From an uncultured Prevotellaceae bacterium (GTDB lineage: Bacteria; Bacteroidota; Bacteroidia; Bacteroidales; Muribaculaceae): a stretch of DNA of 64,000 nt. The stretch covers positions 4,477 through 68,476 of the forward strand of contig CAJLWM010000006.1 of NCBI GenBank assembly GCA_905210415.1. The letters are read 5' to 3'. Positions within the stretch are counted from its first letter, which is position 1, and every line of letters starts with the position of its first letter. Shown one piece after another: positions 20,301 to 28,065 of this stretch. Below the pieces are notes generated by a model, which worked only from the letters and a program-made list of their open reading frames with translations, was not told the DNA's origin and searched no databases. The position numbers and the translations under genes were made by a program.

Positions 20301-21872
20301 GTGTCGGCATTGACTACCGATGGCAAGCCATTTGTGGTGAAGACTCGCGTGGTGGATGAAAACAATGTGGAGGTGCTCACTCGTGGCGACAAAAATGTGA
20401 AATTCACAGTGCTGGAGGTTCTCGATGAGAAGAAGAATTTCTTCACCGAGTTTGCGCAATATTCGTTGCGCGGACTGATGATGGTGCGCAATGTGAGCGT
20501 GAAGGTTCGCAATACGCAATCGCTCTCATTGCCGCAGTTTATACCGGAAATCGGCGACATCTTCGGACAATCAAACAACTACGACATACTCTCGCCGGGC
20601 CTTGATTTTGCATTTGGTTTTATAGGCGAAGACTATGTGGAAAAAGCGAAATCGCGCGGATGGCTTATGTGCGACGAAAACCAGACTGCACCAGCCATTT
20701 TCACGCACACCAACGAGGTGACCATTGATGCAGTGCTCGAACCGGTGAAGGGCTTGAAGATTACGCTCACTGGTAATCGCACCGACAATAGAAGCAACCA
20801 AATGATGTTTATGTATAACGATGCCACTAATCTATATACAGGCACATATACTAAGACACACATTGCGCTTGCAACAGCGCTCAAGGGCTGCAAATCGGAT
20901 AACGGCTATAGTAGCAAGGCATTTGATAAATTCCTTGAAAACATACCTATTGCAGCCGATCGTGTGAGAGCACAATATCAAGGCAAGAACTACCCGCAAC
21001 GCGGATTCTTGCTCACCTCGCCATGGGCAGGTCAGCCATTCTCGTCGCAAGTGGGCGATGTGAGCGGCATCAGCAGTGATGTCCTAATCCCGGCGTTTGT
21101 TGCGGCTTATTCAGGCAAGGATATCAATAAGGTTACACTCAATCCATTCCCATCATTGGCATCGATATTACCAAACTGGAGAGTGACATATGATGGCATT
21201 GGCAAGATACCAGCGCTGAAGAAGTGGTTTAAGTCGTTCACGCTATCACACGCTTATCAGTGTACTTATAGCGTAGGTTCATACACCTCGTATAGCGACT
21301 GGGTATCGGTGGGCAATGGCATCGGATTTACGCAAGACGTCACAAATGGCAATCCTCTGCCATCGTCGCCATATAATATTACTTCGGTGACAATCACAGA
21401 GCGTTTTGCTCCGCTAATTGGTGCAAAGGTGACGCTCTACAACAATATGACTATTAATGCCGAGTATCGTGATAGCCGCACGCTGTCGCTCAATTCGTCG
21501 GCGGGTCAGATTGTGGAGGCAGGTCAGAAGTCGTTGAAATTTGGCGTTGGTTATAAGATTGCCAACTTCAATACGGTGTTGAAGTTCAGAGGTCGTCAAA
21601 GTGGAGTCAACAACGACTTGAACCTCAATATCGACTTCTCACTCAACAACAACAACGCGCTGATACGCAAGATTGAGACAGGCTTCACTCAAGCCACAAG
21701 CGGCGCACGCTCGCTTACCATCAATATGACAGCCAACTATGTGTTGAGTAAACGCCTCACCATAGGCGCATATTTCGACCATCAGGTGAACACTCCACTT
21801 GTTTCGGCAACGGCTTACCCAACGTCGAACAGCAACTTCGGCATATCAATGAACATGTCGCTTGCTAAATAA
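14400..21872 (+). CDS. sprA: T9SS outer-membrane translocon SprA
   Basis: Giant outer-membrane beta-barrel (2490 residues) that forms the export channel of the type IX secretion system. A signal peptide lies at about 14-36 (SIVLCGVLAYSALHFDAFAQ). An early conserved segment contains FLDMQFGLGPLDKVFGPGG, followed by the repeated SprA N-type region (QGSVKINMGIKSNKTDNPAL), and aromatic barrel strands run to the end (residues 2400-2490, FGISMNMSLAK). The length is typical for SprA (about 2300-2500) and the frame is intact over 7.4 kb. Together with PorV and PorU here, it means the cell has the core of a working T9SS; the PorK-N motor genes are outside the window. Confidence 0.96.
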   Translation: MSRHKAVEHIKSKKLLSIVLCGVLAYSALHFDAFAQYVQSKLLPPPPVPEKTVEKKGGKEKTDSISLHYKVQETIPTDFEDLGKGKHAVDLNSPKNITTEAEYDATTGMYIVRTKLGDKEITTPFMLSADEYNNIALRKSMQEYYQQRNSVTAQENKKDPFNFLDMQFGLGPLDKVFGPGGVQLKTQGSVKINMGIKSNKTDNPALSVDARRKTYFDFDQQIQANINASVGDKMKFDMSYNTGATFDFDNKNLKLAYEGKEDEIIKNIEAGNVSMTTGSSLIKGSTSLFGVKTKLQFGKLTATALVSQQNSQTQTVNSRGGAQTQNFYVTADSYDQNRHFFLAHWFRDNYDKFCSTLPLVSSGINITRIEVWVTNKRGDYSQSRNVLAFMDAGENRRLANSHWVPNTSAAVPSNLSNNLFTELNTSYPDARYMEQVATTLEPLSAYGFEGGRDYEKVESARLLSSQEYTLNASLGYISLKSALNADEVLAVAYQYTYKGQTYQVGEFAGDVTSTKSSLYVKLLKGTTISNKLPMWDLAMKNIYSLGAYQIQSSNFKLNIKYMSDTTGTYINYLPAGNISGTPLIRVMNLDRLDSNSQPNPDGRFDYIEGYTINASSGKVIFPVVEPFGKHLATKIGNPAIAEKFVYQELYDSTLTVARQFQDKNKFILEGEYQASSGAQIRLNAMNVARGSVVVTAGGVTLTENSDYTVDYNMGIVTILNQSIIDSGTNVSVTLENQSTYSTQRKTLLGLDLNYKFNKNFNLGATVMHYGEKSLTEKVSIGDEIVNNTIWGLNLSYNTSFMWLTNLLNKIPTVNATAPSTFSFNGEFAQLIPHQQKTGSNRGSSYIDDFESTQSGLDLRSPYSWFLCSTPYDNSSSALFPEAALSNNTDYGKNRALLSWYYIDRMFTQRNSSLVPGYIKNDLKQLSNPYVREVTYSEVYPGRELSYGESSTLQTLNLSYYPNERGPYNLDADGMNIDGTLLNPEKRWGGIMRKLDATNFEQSNIEYIQFWLLNPFLDEEVDNKEGGDLYFNLGEVSEDILKDGYKSYENGLPIDGDNTHVKETVWGKVSDKTSLTYAFDNASGARKLQDVGLNGLSTEEEKNFPTYSEYVSKLRQKLSASTLAEMEEDQFSPINDPGGDNYHFYRGHDYDEKKLSVIERYKRYNGTEGNSLSAEDATDALYQSARSVPDVEDINQDNTLNQYERYFQYEVSIRPEDLVVGKNYITDKQAQHVPTRDGNGLDVEWYQFTIPLRDFEKAVGSINDFSTIRFMRMFLTNFKKPVHLRFASLELLRGEWRSYAYNPDAKVNQPADGDMSITAVNIEENAGREPVNYVLPPGVNRIVDSGQSQVTQLNEQSLSMKVTNLPSGASRAVYRNTSLDLRNYRRLQMFLHNEALIDDVTSLRNGDVSAFIRLGSDVKNNYYEYEIPLEVTPARSDYSTYSSADRLLVWPENNMLNCNLDVFTSVKKNRNAQKVQGVSGVSYNTRFTEPDPSNEKNKVTVLGNPALSDVKVVMIGVRNNSGMTKECTIWADELRVTDFDQDGGWAAKANMTLGISDIATVNAGFHKETVGFGSVDQGLNQRNLDNYQNYNVAVQVDMGRFLPEKVKLKAPIYYSITNEESTPKYNPLDKDMLLDDAIEVCETKAQRDSIKSFAVTSKRVESFSVSGLKFDVKSKLPMPWDPANFVFNYSSNKRHNVDPDNVYENTNDYRGSLMYNYATAFKPFRPFKGVKPKSKSKNVKFLQEWELNWFPQQISFFTNISRYYYEQQTRNESDIDVELPVSVSKNFLWDRQFSITWNMTRSLNMSFQSNTTAHIEEPIGQVNKKLFPDEYKEWRDSVWRSIKNLGTPYSYNQTFNASYKAPFNKISFLDFMTANASYNSVYNWERGTVLEDVQTGNTISNQSSYTLDGRMNMEGLYNKVPYLKAINNRFSGSRLNKAKRAKKFSRTLRLKSDTTLMIRHNMKTKKVKVSALTTDGKPFVVKTRVVDENNVEVLTRGDKNVKFTVLEVLDEKKNFFTEFAQYSLRGLMMVRNVSVKVRNTQSLSLPQFIPEIGDIFGQSNNYDILSPGLDFAFGFIGEDYVEKAKSRGWLMCDENQTAPAIFTHTNEVTIDAVLEPVKGLKITLTGNRTDNRSNQMMFMYNDATNLYTGTYTKTHIALATALKGCKSDNGYSSKAFDKFLENIPIAADRVRAQYQGKNYPQRGFLLTSPWAGQPFSSQVGDVSGISSDVLIPAFVAAYSGKDINKVTLNPFPSLASILPNWRVTYDGIGKIPALKKWFKSFTLSHAYQCTYSVGSYTSYSDWVSVGNGIGFTQDVTNGNPLPSSPYNITSVTITERFAPLIGAKVTLYNNMTINAEYRDSRTLSLNSSAGQIVEAGQKSLKFGVGYKIANFNTVLKFRGRQSGVNNDLNLNIDFSLNNNNALIRKIETGFTQATSGARSLTINMTANYVLSKRLTIGAYFDHQVNTPLVSATAYPTSNSNFGISMNMSLAK

Positions 21873-21932
21873 AGCACTGCGCGAAGTGTGATAAATATTG
21901 GCTGTGATAGATGTTGTTTCAGCATTTATGAC

Positions 21933-21940
21933 TATATTTG
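21933..21940 (+). promoter_or_regulatory. Bacteroidetes -7 element after sprA
   Basis: TATATTTG matches TAnnTTTG about 88 bases before the next gene. The -33 position has no clear TTTG, so this is a partial match. Confidence 0.45.
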
Positions 21941-22027
21941 TAGCATAGAAACCCGTAGTGGCAGGCTTGCCGTGTGCAACGGCACGACCAGAAGAATGAT
22001 AATAAGAAAAAATAGACAATTAAATAT

Positions 22028-22405
22028 ATGGACGAAAATCTTAAAAAACAGTTGAGCAAGGATGCATCTGGCTTGACAACCTATGAGTATATTGCAAATA
22101 ATATCGAGGCGATTGATGCCGATCTTCCAGCTTTGGTTGATAACATTATCATGGTTGACAGAAGTGGACAGTTCGTGGTGAGCACGGCTCGTTATCTTCA
22201 TGCAATAGATGCAGAGCGCTATGCTAAGAGCATCGACGTGCTGGTGAAGGCAGCAATTGAGAAAGATCGTGAACATAAATATCTGGGCGACCTTATCGCT
22301 GGCATATATGGCGCCGACTACAAAGAACGCGCAGCTGAATTGAGCGCTGTCGACGACAATTTCAGAAGAATATATAAGCGTCTTTATCCAGCCGTTGGCC
22401 TGTGA
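22028..22405 (+). CDS. Small conserved-looking protein of unknown function
   Basis: A 125-residue soluble protein, rich in Asp/Glu and predicted mostly helical, without a signal peptide or membrane segment. Recognisable stretches are TYEYIANNIEAIDADLP and DNIIMVDRSGQFVVSTARYLH. It has its own -7 promoter element and is followed 47 bases later by the cyclophilin gene. I do not recognise the family. Codon use and reading frame integrity argue for a real gene. Confidence 0.75.
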   Translation: MDENLKKQLSKDASGLTTYEYIANNIEAIDADLPALVDNIIMVDRSGQFVVSTARYLHAIDAERYAKSIDVLVKAAIEKDREHKYLGDLIAGIYGADYKERAAELSAVDDNFRRIYKRLYPAVGL

Positions 22406-22452
22406 TAGGAGCGCACACAGTGTAAGTGAAAAATATTACTTGAGTATATAAT

Positions 22453-23319
22453 ATGAAAAAAATAGTTTTTTTGAGCGTGTTGGCGCTGATGCTTTCTGCT
22501 GTGTGCATTCAAGCAAAGACCACTCGACAAAAAACTTCAAGGATAAAAAAAGTGGAAACAGTAGATTTGAAAAAATGCAAGAAAGTGGAAATGAAGACCA
22601 CTTTGGGAACTATAGAAATCGCACTATATAACGAAACTCCTAAACATCGCGACAACTTTATCAAGCTTTGCAAAGAGGGATATTACGACGGAGTGCTGTT
22701 TCACCGTGTGATAACCGAATTTATGATTCAGGCAGGCGATGGCAATTCTAAGAATGCTACTCCAGATGCTCGTCTTGGCAGTGGCGACTTGGATTACACC
22801 GTAGAGGCTGAATTTGTTTATCCAAAGTTCTTCCACAAGCGTGGCGCTTTGGCCGCTGCTCGCACAGCCGACCAGGTAAACCCAGAACGTCGCTCATCGG
22901 GCTCGCAATTCTATATCGTTACAGGTAAGAAATACACACCTGCGCAATTGGCAAAGTTTGAGAGTAGCCGCCGTAATCAGCAAGCTCAAGAAATCTTCAA
23001 TAAGCTTGCTTCTGCATATCGCAAGGATATCATGATGTATCGCCGCGAGGGCAATCAGGCTGCGCTTGATTCGTTGCAAAACATTCTCATCGATCAAACC
23101 GAGGCAAAGATTGCCGAAGTAGGACCATTTAAGTTCACTGCTGCTCAAATCGAAGCTTATCAGACAGTGGGTGGTACTCCACACCTCGATGGCCAATACA
23201 CCGTGTATGGCGAAGTGGTGAAGGGAATGGACATCGTTGAGAAGATTGAAAAGTGTGAAACTGGCGCAAACGACCGCCCAAAGGAGGATATTAAGATTCT
23301 CAAAACAACCGTGAAATAA
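22453..23319 (+). CDS. Periplasmic cyclophilin-type peptidyl-prolyl isomerase
   Basis: Catalyses cis-trans isomerisation of proline bonds, here outside the cytoplasm: residues 1-21 form a signal peptide (FLSVLALMLSAVCIQA). Cyclophilin landmarks are present: KTTLGTIEIALY, DGVLFHRVITEFMIQAGD (the catalytic Arg lies in FHR), SSGSQFYIVTG and, near the end, HLDGQYTVYGEVVKGMD. Between FYIVTGKKY and TPHLDGQYTVYG lies an insertion of about 75 residues (roughly 162-236), charged and helical, absent from E. coli PpiA. The M16 peptidase gene follows after 17 bases, so the two may be co-transcribed. Confidence 0.93.
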   Translation: MKKIVFLSVLALMLSAVCIQAKTTRQKTSRIKKVETVDLKKCKKVEMKTTLGTIEIALYNETPKHRDNFIKLCKEGYYDGVLFHRVITEFMIQAGDGNSKNATPDARLGSGDLDYTVEAEFVYPKFFHKRGALAAARTADQVNPERRSSGSQFYIVTGKKYTPAQLAKFESSRRNQQAQEIFNKLASAYRKDIMMYRREGNQAALDSLQNILIDQTEAKIAEVGPFKFTAAQIEAYQTVGGTPHLDGQYTVYGEVVKGMDIVEKIEKCETGANDRPKEDIKILKTTVK

Positions 23320-23336
23320 TAAGCGGACACTTCTGA

Positions 23337-24581
23337 ATGATAAAATATAATAAATACGTATTAAGCAACGGATTGCGTTTGCTTCATCATTACAATGCTG
23401 CCACTCAAATGGTGGCATTGAATTTACGTTATGATGTGGGTTCGCGCGACGAAAACCCCGAACGAACGGGCTTGGCTCACCTGTTTGAGCACCTGATGTT
23501 TGGCGGTTCGGTAAATGCGCCCGACTTTGATGCGGCTTTGCAGGCGGCAGGCGGCAGCAGCAATGCGTGGACAAGCAGCGATTGCACCAATTTCTATGAG
23601 GTGCTTCCGGCTCATAATATTGAGACTGCGCTTTGGCTTGAGAGCGATCGACTGATGAATCTCAACCTCGACGACCGCGCTGTGGAGATACAGAAAAGCG
23701 TGGTGATTGAGGAATTTAAGCAGCGATGCCTGAATAGACCTTATGGCGATGTGTCGCACCTGATGAATTCGCTGGCTTACAAAGTGCATCCTTATCGCTG
23801 GCCAGTGATAGGAGTGGCCCCAAGCCATATCTCAGAAGCGTCAATCAAAGAAATACAAGATTTTTATTATAGTCATTATTCGGTTGATAGGATGGTGATG
23901 TGCATCTCAGGAAATGTCACCTTTGATGATGCCGTGCAACTTGTGGAGAAGTGGTTTGGCGACATCAAGCCGCGCGCCACTGCGCTACGCCACTTGCCTA
24001 TTGAGCCAGCACAAACACAGCCGAGAGTGCTCAAGGCGCACCGAGATGTGCCAGAGAACATGATAATGCGCATCTATCACATGTGCGGAGTGAACGACAA
24101 AGATTTCGTGGCGAGCGATTTGCTTAGCGATGTGCTTGCCAACGGCACATCGGCACGCTTCCATCGCAATGTGATGATGAAGTACGACCTGTTTTCCGAC
24201 CTCGATGCGGTGATAGTGGGTAGCAACGACCCTGGTTTGCTCTACATCACAGCCCGCTTGAGTGAGGGCGCTGATGCGCAACAAGCCATTGATGTGGTGG
24301 ATGCCGAGTTGGGCAAACTGCATGCCGAGGGCGTCACCGAGCGAGAGGTGCAACGATATGCCAATAAGCATGTGTCGCGCGAATTGTATGAAAACATCAG
24401 CTATGATGCTGTGGCAGAAAAACTTTGCCGTTATGAGATGCTTGGCGATGCTTCTCGCATCAATACTGAGAATGACGAATATCTGGCTGCTACGGCCGAT
24501 GACATAAATAGAGTGGCACACGAAGTCTTCCGCGAGGACAATTGTTCTACGCTCTACTATGGCCCTGCGGTGGAAGAATAG
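23337..24581 (+). CDS. M16-family zinc metallopeptidase
   Basis: Pitrilysin/insulinase-type peptidase. The inverted zinc motif is intact: His48, Glu51 and His52 in HLFEHLMFGG, with the third ligand likely Glu125 or Glu126 in SVVIEEFKQR, about 75 residues downstream as expected. A second, inactive-type lobe follows (about 200-414). The length of 414 residues suits single-unit processing-peptidase-like M16B proteins. No signal peptide is visible, so it is probably cytoplasmic. Substrates are unknown; in Bacteroidetes such genes are often described as processing or oligopeptide-degrading proteases, which I infer only by family. Confidence 0.92.
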   Translation: MIKYNKYVLSNGLRLLHHYNAATQMVALNLRYDVGSRDENPERTGLAHLFEHLMFGGSVNAPDFDAALQAAGGSSNAWTSSDCTNFYEVLPAHNIETALWLESDRLMNLNLDDRAVEIQKSVVIEEFKQRCLNRPYGDVSHLMNSLAYKVHPYRWPVIGVAPSHISEASIKEIQDFYYSHYSVDRMVMCISGNVTFDDAVQLVEKWFGDIKPRATALRHLPIEPAQTQPRVLKAHRDVPENMIMRIYHMCGVNDKDFVASDLLSDVLANGTSARFHRNVMMKYDLFSDLDAVIVGSNDPGLLYITARLSEGADAQQAIDVVDAELGKLHAEGVTEREVQRYANKHVSRELYENISYDAVAEKLCRYEMLGDASRINTENDEYLAATADDINRVAHEVFREDNCSTLYYGPAVEE

Positions 24582-24635
24582 ACTACAGTTGAGGAGATTA
24601 CGGTGATATAAAAATGCACAGAAATCGGCAATTGT

Positions 24636-24667
24636 TTTGTGCGTGATGATATAATTTACTATTTTTG
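24636..24667 (+). promoter_or_regulatory. Consensus promoter of the porin gene
   Basis: TTTG (24636-24639), a 20-base spacer and TATTTTTG (24660-24667) match the Bacteroidetes consensus fully. The predicted start of transcription, near 24674, lies downstream of an in-frame ATG at 24639 and so decides that translation begins at 24690. Confidence 0.75.
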
Positions 24668-24689
24668 TGCGAGATACAATAATCAAGAA

Positions 24690-26675
24690 ATGAGAAGAAT
24701 AATCACATATATTGTTGCTTTGGCGCTGGTGTTGCCTGCCATTGAGGTGTGGGCGGCGAAACGCAAGGTGGTTGAGCCATCGTATGCGTGGACTATCTCA
24801 GAGCCTCTTGGCTTGCACTTTCCGGGCACAATCGACACTGTGCTGACCAATTATTATCGCTCGGTGGTGCCATCATTGATAAGTAATGCCTATGTCACTA
24901 CGGGTAATTATGGCGCAGCTGGGCAGAACCAAATATTTTTCGATAGAGCGCAACCATCCGATTTCTTCTTTGAAGACGCGCTGAGTGCGTGGTTGCCATC
25001 GGTGAAAACACAGGTGTATTACAACACTCGCTTGCCAATGACCTTGATGTCGTATACTTTCGGCGGAAACCGAAACAGCAATCAAGACCGTTTCAGCACC
25101 ATTTTCTCGGGAAATGTCAATAAGGCTGTGCAGGTGGGTGGCGCGATTGACTACCTTTATAGCAAGGGCTCGTATGACGCACAAGCCGACAAGAATGTGG
25201 TGTGGCGATTGTTTGGCTCGTATATAGGCGATAGATATGAGATGCAGTCGTTTTACAACAATTATAATCTGCTGACTAAGGAAAGTGGTGGAATCACCGA
25301 CGACCGATATATCACCAACCCTGGCGAAGTGCAGGGCGGTGACACGAGAGTGGATACTAAGACCATTCCTACAAACCTCACAAACGCACACTCGCAGGTG
25401 TGGGGCAAGGAATTCTATATGAATCACCGCTACAAGGTGGGCTATTTTCGCCATTGGAATGACACGTTGCCCGATTCGATTGTGGCTCGCAAGGAATATG
25501 TGCCTGTGACAAGTTTCATCTGGACGATGAACTACAAGAGCAATAAGCACATGTTTCTCAATGAGCATGCTGCACAAGATAGCGAGTTTTTCGGCGGTGT
25601 GAATTATCTTAGCGATAATGGCACTCGCGACTATACTAAGGGTTGGCGCTTGACCAACACTGTGGGCATTGATATGCTTGAAGGCAGTAAGTCATGGGCG
25701 AAATTCGGTATATCGGCTTATGCCACCTACGAAATGCGACACTACACGCAACCGCTTGACACAGTGACGGGGCGTAGCGACATAAAAATGGAACTCACTC
25801 CGTTGCCCGATGGCGTGGATGCCACTGCCAAGGCTACCGACAATGTGGCTTGGGTGGGCGGACAACTCACAAAGCGAAACGGCTCTATTCTCACTTATGA
25901 TGTCGATGCCCGATTTGGGTTGCTTGGCTCGGTAGTGGGCGACTTCAGTGTGGTGGGCAATGTTCACACCAAGATAAAGATGTTTGGCGACTCGGTGCGC
26001 CTTAGTGCCTATGGTCACCTCAAGAACGAAGAAGCACCGTATTTTATGCGTCACTTTAAGTCGAACCACTTCGCGTGGAACAACGATTTTGGCAAGGTGC
26101 GTCGCTTCCGTGCAGGCGGTAAACTATATGTGCCACACACTGGCACAAGGGTGAATGTGGGCTATGAAACCCTGCAAAACTATGTATATTTCAATGCTGC
26201 TGGCGTGCCAGAGCAAGCCGGAAGTGCTGTGCATGTTCTGAATGCCACTCTCGATCAGCACTTGGGCGTGGGTGCGCTCAATTGGGACAATAGCATTACG
26301 TATCAGACCACATCAAACGATGGCGTGCTTGCTTTGCCTAAACTGGCTGTATATAGCAATCTGTATCTGTTGTTTAAGGTGGCTGGCGTGCTACATGTGC
26401 AATTGGGCGTGGATTGCAACTACTACACCAAGTATTATGCTCCAGCCTATAATCCTGCCACAATGACTTTCCGCAACCAACGCGAGGTGGAATGCGGCAA
26501 TTTCTTGTGGATGAATGCCTATGCCAATATGAAACTCAAGAAGACACGATTCTTCGTTACATTCGCTCACCTCAATCAAGGCATGTTTGGCGGCGACAAC
26601 TATTTCTCTACTCCGCATTATCCACTCAATCCACGCAGATTGCAGATGGGCATTTCGGTTGATTTCGCTAATTAA
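24690..26675 (+). CDS. Putative outer-membrane porin
   Basis: A 661-residue protein with a signal peptide (about 1-22, IITYIVALALVLPAIEVWA) and a body of alternating aromatic and polar strands typical of a beta-barrel, ending in MGISVDFAN (aromatic residue near the C-terminus). The N-terminal region resembles the putative-porin family of Bacteroidetes (DTVLTNYYRSVVPS, LPSVKTQVYYNTRLPMT). The start is set by the promoter just upstream. The solute-binding-like gene begins only nine bases after its stop, so transport-related cooperation is plausible. The transported substrate is unknown. Confidence 0.8.
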   Translation: MRRIITYIVALALVLPAIEVWAAKRKVVEPSYAWTISEPLGLHFPGTIDTVLTNYYRSVVPSLISNAYVTTGNYGAAGQNQIFFDRAQPSDFFFEDALSAWLPSVKTQVYYNTRLPMTLMSYTFGGNRNSNQDRFSTIFSGNVNKAVQVGGAIDYLYSKGSYDAQADKNVVWRLFGSYIGDRYEMQSFYNNYNLLTKESGGITDDRYITNPGEVQGGDTRVDTKTIPTNLTNAHSQVWGKEFYMNHRYKVGYFRHWNDTLPDSIVARKEYVPVTSFIWTMNYKSNKHMFLNEHAAQDSEFFGGVNYLSDNGTRDYTKGWRLTNTVGIDMLEGSKSWAKFGISAYATYEMRHYTQPLDTVTGRSDIKMELTPLPDGVDATAKATDNVAWVGGQLTKRNGSILTYDVDARFGLLGSVVGDFSVVGNVHTKIKMFGDSVRLSAYGHLKNEEAPYFMRHFKSNHFAWNNDFGKVRRFRAGGKLYVPHTGTRVNVGYETLQNYVYFNAAGVPEQAGSAVHVLNATLDQHLGVGALNWDNSITYQTTSNDGVLALPKLAVYSNLYLLFKVAGVLHVQLGVDCNYYTKYYAPAYNPATMTFRNQREVECGNFLWMNAYANMKLKKTRFFVTFAHLNQGMFGGDNYFSTPHYPLNPRRLQMGISVDFAN

Positions 26676-26684
26676 TATTTGCTG

Positions 26685-27515
26685 ATGGTACGACGAGAAC
26701 TAAAACCAAAGAAAGGTCAGCCTTTGATGTATGTGGCGCTGCTGGTGCTTGCCGTCACTACTATGATATTGCTTAGGCGTTGTGGCAATGCCTCTGGCGT
26801 TGCTGATGGTATAACCCACAGCGGAGGCGACACCATCGACGTGGCAATAGAGTATTCGCCAACCATTTGCTACACTTATGCCGACACTCTTGGCGGATTT
26901 GACTATGATCTATGGCGACTGATTGCCTCGCAGCAACACCGCGCTGTGAAGTTTCATCCGATAGTGACTCTGCACGATGCTTTGCAGTATTTGGAGCAGG
27001 GCAAGGTGGATGTGCTGGTGGCACAATTCCCAGTGACAAAAGAAAATCGTGAGTATCTTCTCTTCTCTGATGAGGTGTATATCGATAGGCAGGTGTTGGT
27101 TCAGCGCAAGAAAGCTGATGGTGCAGTGGATATAAAGACCCAACTCGATTTGGCTGGCGACACAGTGTATGTGGTGAAGGGATCTCCGATGAAAGAACGT
27201 ATAATCAATCTAAGCAATGAAATCGGTGATTCGATATATGTGAAAGAAGACCCGCTATACGGCCCAGAGCAACTATTCTTGCAGGTGGCAAGTGGCGAGA
27301 TACGTTATGCTGTGATCAATCGCCGCATCGCCGAGGTGTTGGCAAAGCAATATGAAGATGTGGATATCTCCACGTCGATTAGTTTCTCGCAAATACAGGC
27401 GTGGGCTTTGGCAAAGGAAAATGAGCCAATGCAGCGCAACATCAATGCTTGGTTGAAGGCAGCGAAATCATCACCACTTCTCAAGGAATTACAGCAGAGA
27501 TACGGCGTGCAATAA
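26685..27515 (+). CDS. Membrane-anchored solute-binding protein (family 3-like)
   Basis: A 276-residue protein with one N-terminal membrane helix (about 15-33, LMYVALLVLAVTTMILL), followed by a periplasmic family-3 binding fold: VAIEYSPTICYTYADTLGGF, DYDLWRLIA, LEQGKVDVLVAQFPVTKENR and ALAKENEPMQRNINAWL. It resembles amino-acid binding proteins and the N-terminal lobe of MltF, but has no lytic transglycosylase domain. A TTG six bases upstream is an alternative start. It is probably co-transcribed with the porin gene. No ABC transporter genes are adjacent, so it may act as a sensor or a standalone binder. Confidence 0.8.
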   Translation: MVRRELKPKKGQPLMYVALLVLAVTTMILLRRCGNASGVADGITHSGGDTIDVAIEYSPTICYTYADTLGGFDYDLWRLIASQQHRAVKFHPIVTLHDALQYLEQGKVDVLVAQFPVTKENREYLLFSDEVYIDRQVLVQRKKADGAVDIKTQLDLAGDTVYVVKGSPMKERIINLSNEIGDSIYVKEDPLYGPEQLFLQVASGEIRYAVINRRIAEVLAKQYEDVDISTSISFSQIQAWALAKENEPMQRNINAWLKAAKSSPLLKELQQRYGVQ

Positions 27516-27516
27516 C

Positions 27517-27762
27517 CTATAACGGGCGATAGGGTACGAATGCCCTAATTGGGTTGATTGCTTGACGAAGAAACGAAAAAGGCAAATCGCTTGAGCAATC
27601 TGCCTTTTTGATTCGTTTGCGGTCGTAGACCTTCTTGGATTTGTGCACTCGTTTGTGGCAAAGCGGATGCCCGTAAGCGGCAATCTCAGCTTCGCGGCTT
27701 GCCTTACGGTTTGCCTTGATGTAGTCGTCTTGCGTTATGCGCAAATTCTTTTGACGTTTCAT
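27517..27762 (-). CDS. Small basic protein of unknown function
   Basis: An 81-residue, very basic protein. The first 50 residues (NLRITQDDYIKANRKASREA, YGHPLCHKRVHKSKKVYDRK) look like a conserved Bacteroidetes family that I remember only as hypothetical. The last 15 residues (AINPIRAFVPYRPL) appear to be encoded by repeat sequence (see 27541-27557) and may be a strain-specific extension. Its stop lies one base from the stop of the convergent solute-binding gene. It is the last gene of the helicase-xseAB group on the minus strand, 76 bases after xseB. Basic charge suggests nucleic-acid or ribosome binding, but that is a guess. Confidence 0.7.
   Translation of the reverse strand: MKRQKNLRITQDDYIKANRKASREAEIAAYGHPLCHKRVHKSKKVYDRKRIKKADCSSDLPFSFLRQAINPIRAFVPYRPL
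27541..27557 (+). repeat. Core copy of a dispersed repeat
   Basis: TGCCCTAATTGGGTTGA differs at two bases from the core TGCCCGAATTGGGTTAA found at 56965-56981 and in the longer copies at 57110 and 63900. It overlaps the 3' end of the small basic protein gene. Confidence 0.55.
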
Positions 27763-27838
27763 ATCTGTAAGTTGTTAGGTTGTAATCTACAACATTACAA
27801 AAATGATACCAAAGCGTGGAGTGGGAGTGCGCTTGCGC

Positions 27839-28042
27839 TTATTGCTCGTCGCTGAGTTGAGATAGGATCTTCTTCAGTTCCTCGTCGGTCTTAGTGAGTT
27901 TATCCTTGCAGATGGTGAGCAACTGTAGCGAGCGAGATGTCAGTTGCGACAGGATGTCGATGCTGCATTCGTTGCTTTGCATTTTGCGAATGATGTCCTC
28001 AAGTTCTGAAATCGCCTTGCTATATGTGATTTGTTCTTCCAT
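27839..28042 (-). CDS. xseB: Exodeoxyribonuclease VII small subunit
   Basis: Small subunit of exonuclease VII, which degrades single-stranded DNA together with XseA. The 67-residue helical protein carries the family pattern YSKAISELEDIIRKMQ followed by SIDILSQLTSRSLQLLTICK. Length and position (23 bases after xseA) are typical. Confidence 0.95.
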   Translation of the reverse strand: MEEQITYSKAISELEDIIRKMQSNECSIDILSQLTSRSLQLLTICKDKLTKTDEELKKILSQLSDEQ

Positions 28043-28065
28043 TGTGATAATATGTGATGTGATGG

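Noticed and set aside
24639..24689. Upstream ATG as start of the porin
   Set aside because: This ATG lies between the -33 and -7 boxes of a perfect promoter, so it would not be transcribed; the signal peptide begins properly at 24690.
27576..27609. Hairpin AAAAAGGCA / TGCCTTTTT as a terminator of the solute-binding gene
   Set aside because: It has the look of a two-way terminator, but it lies inside the coding part of the small basic protein gene; I left it out because its role there is unclear.
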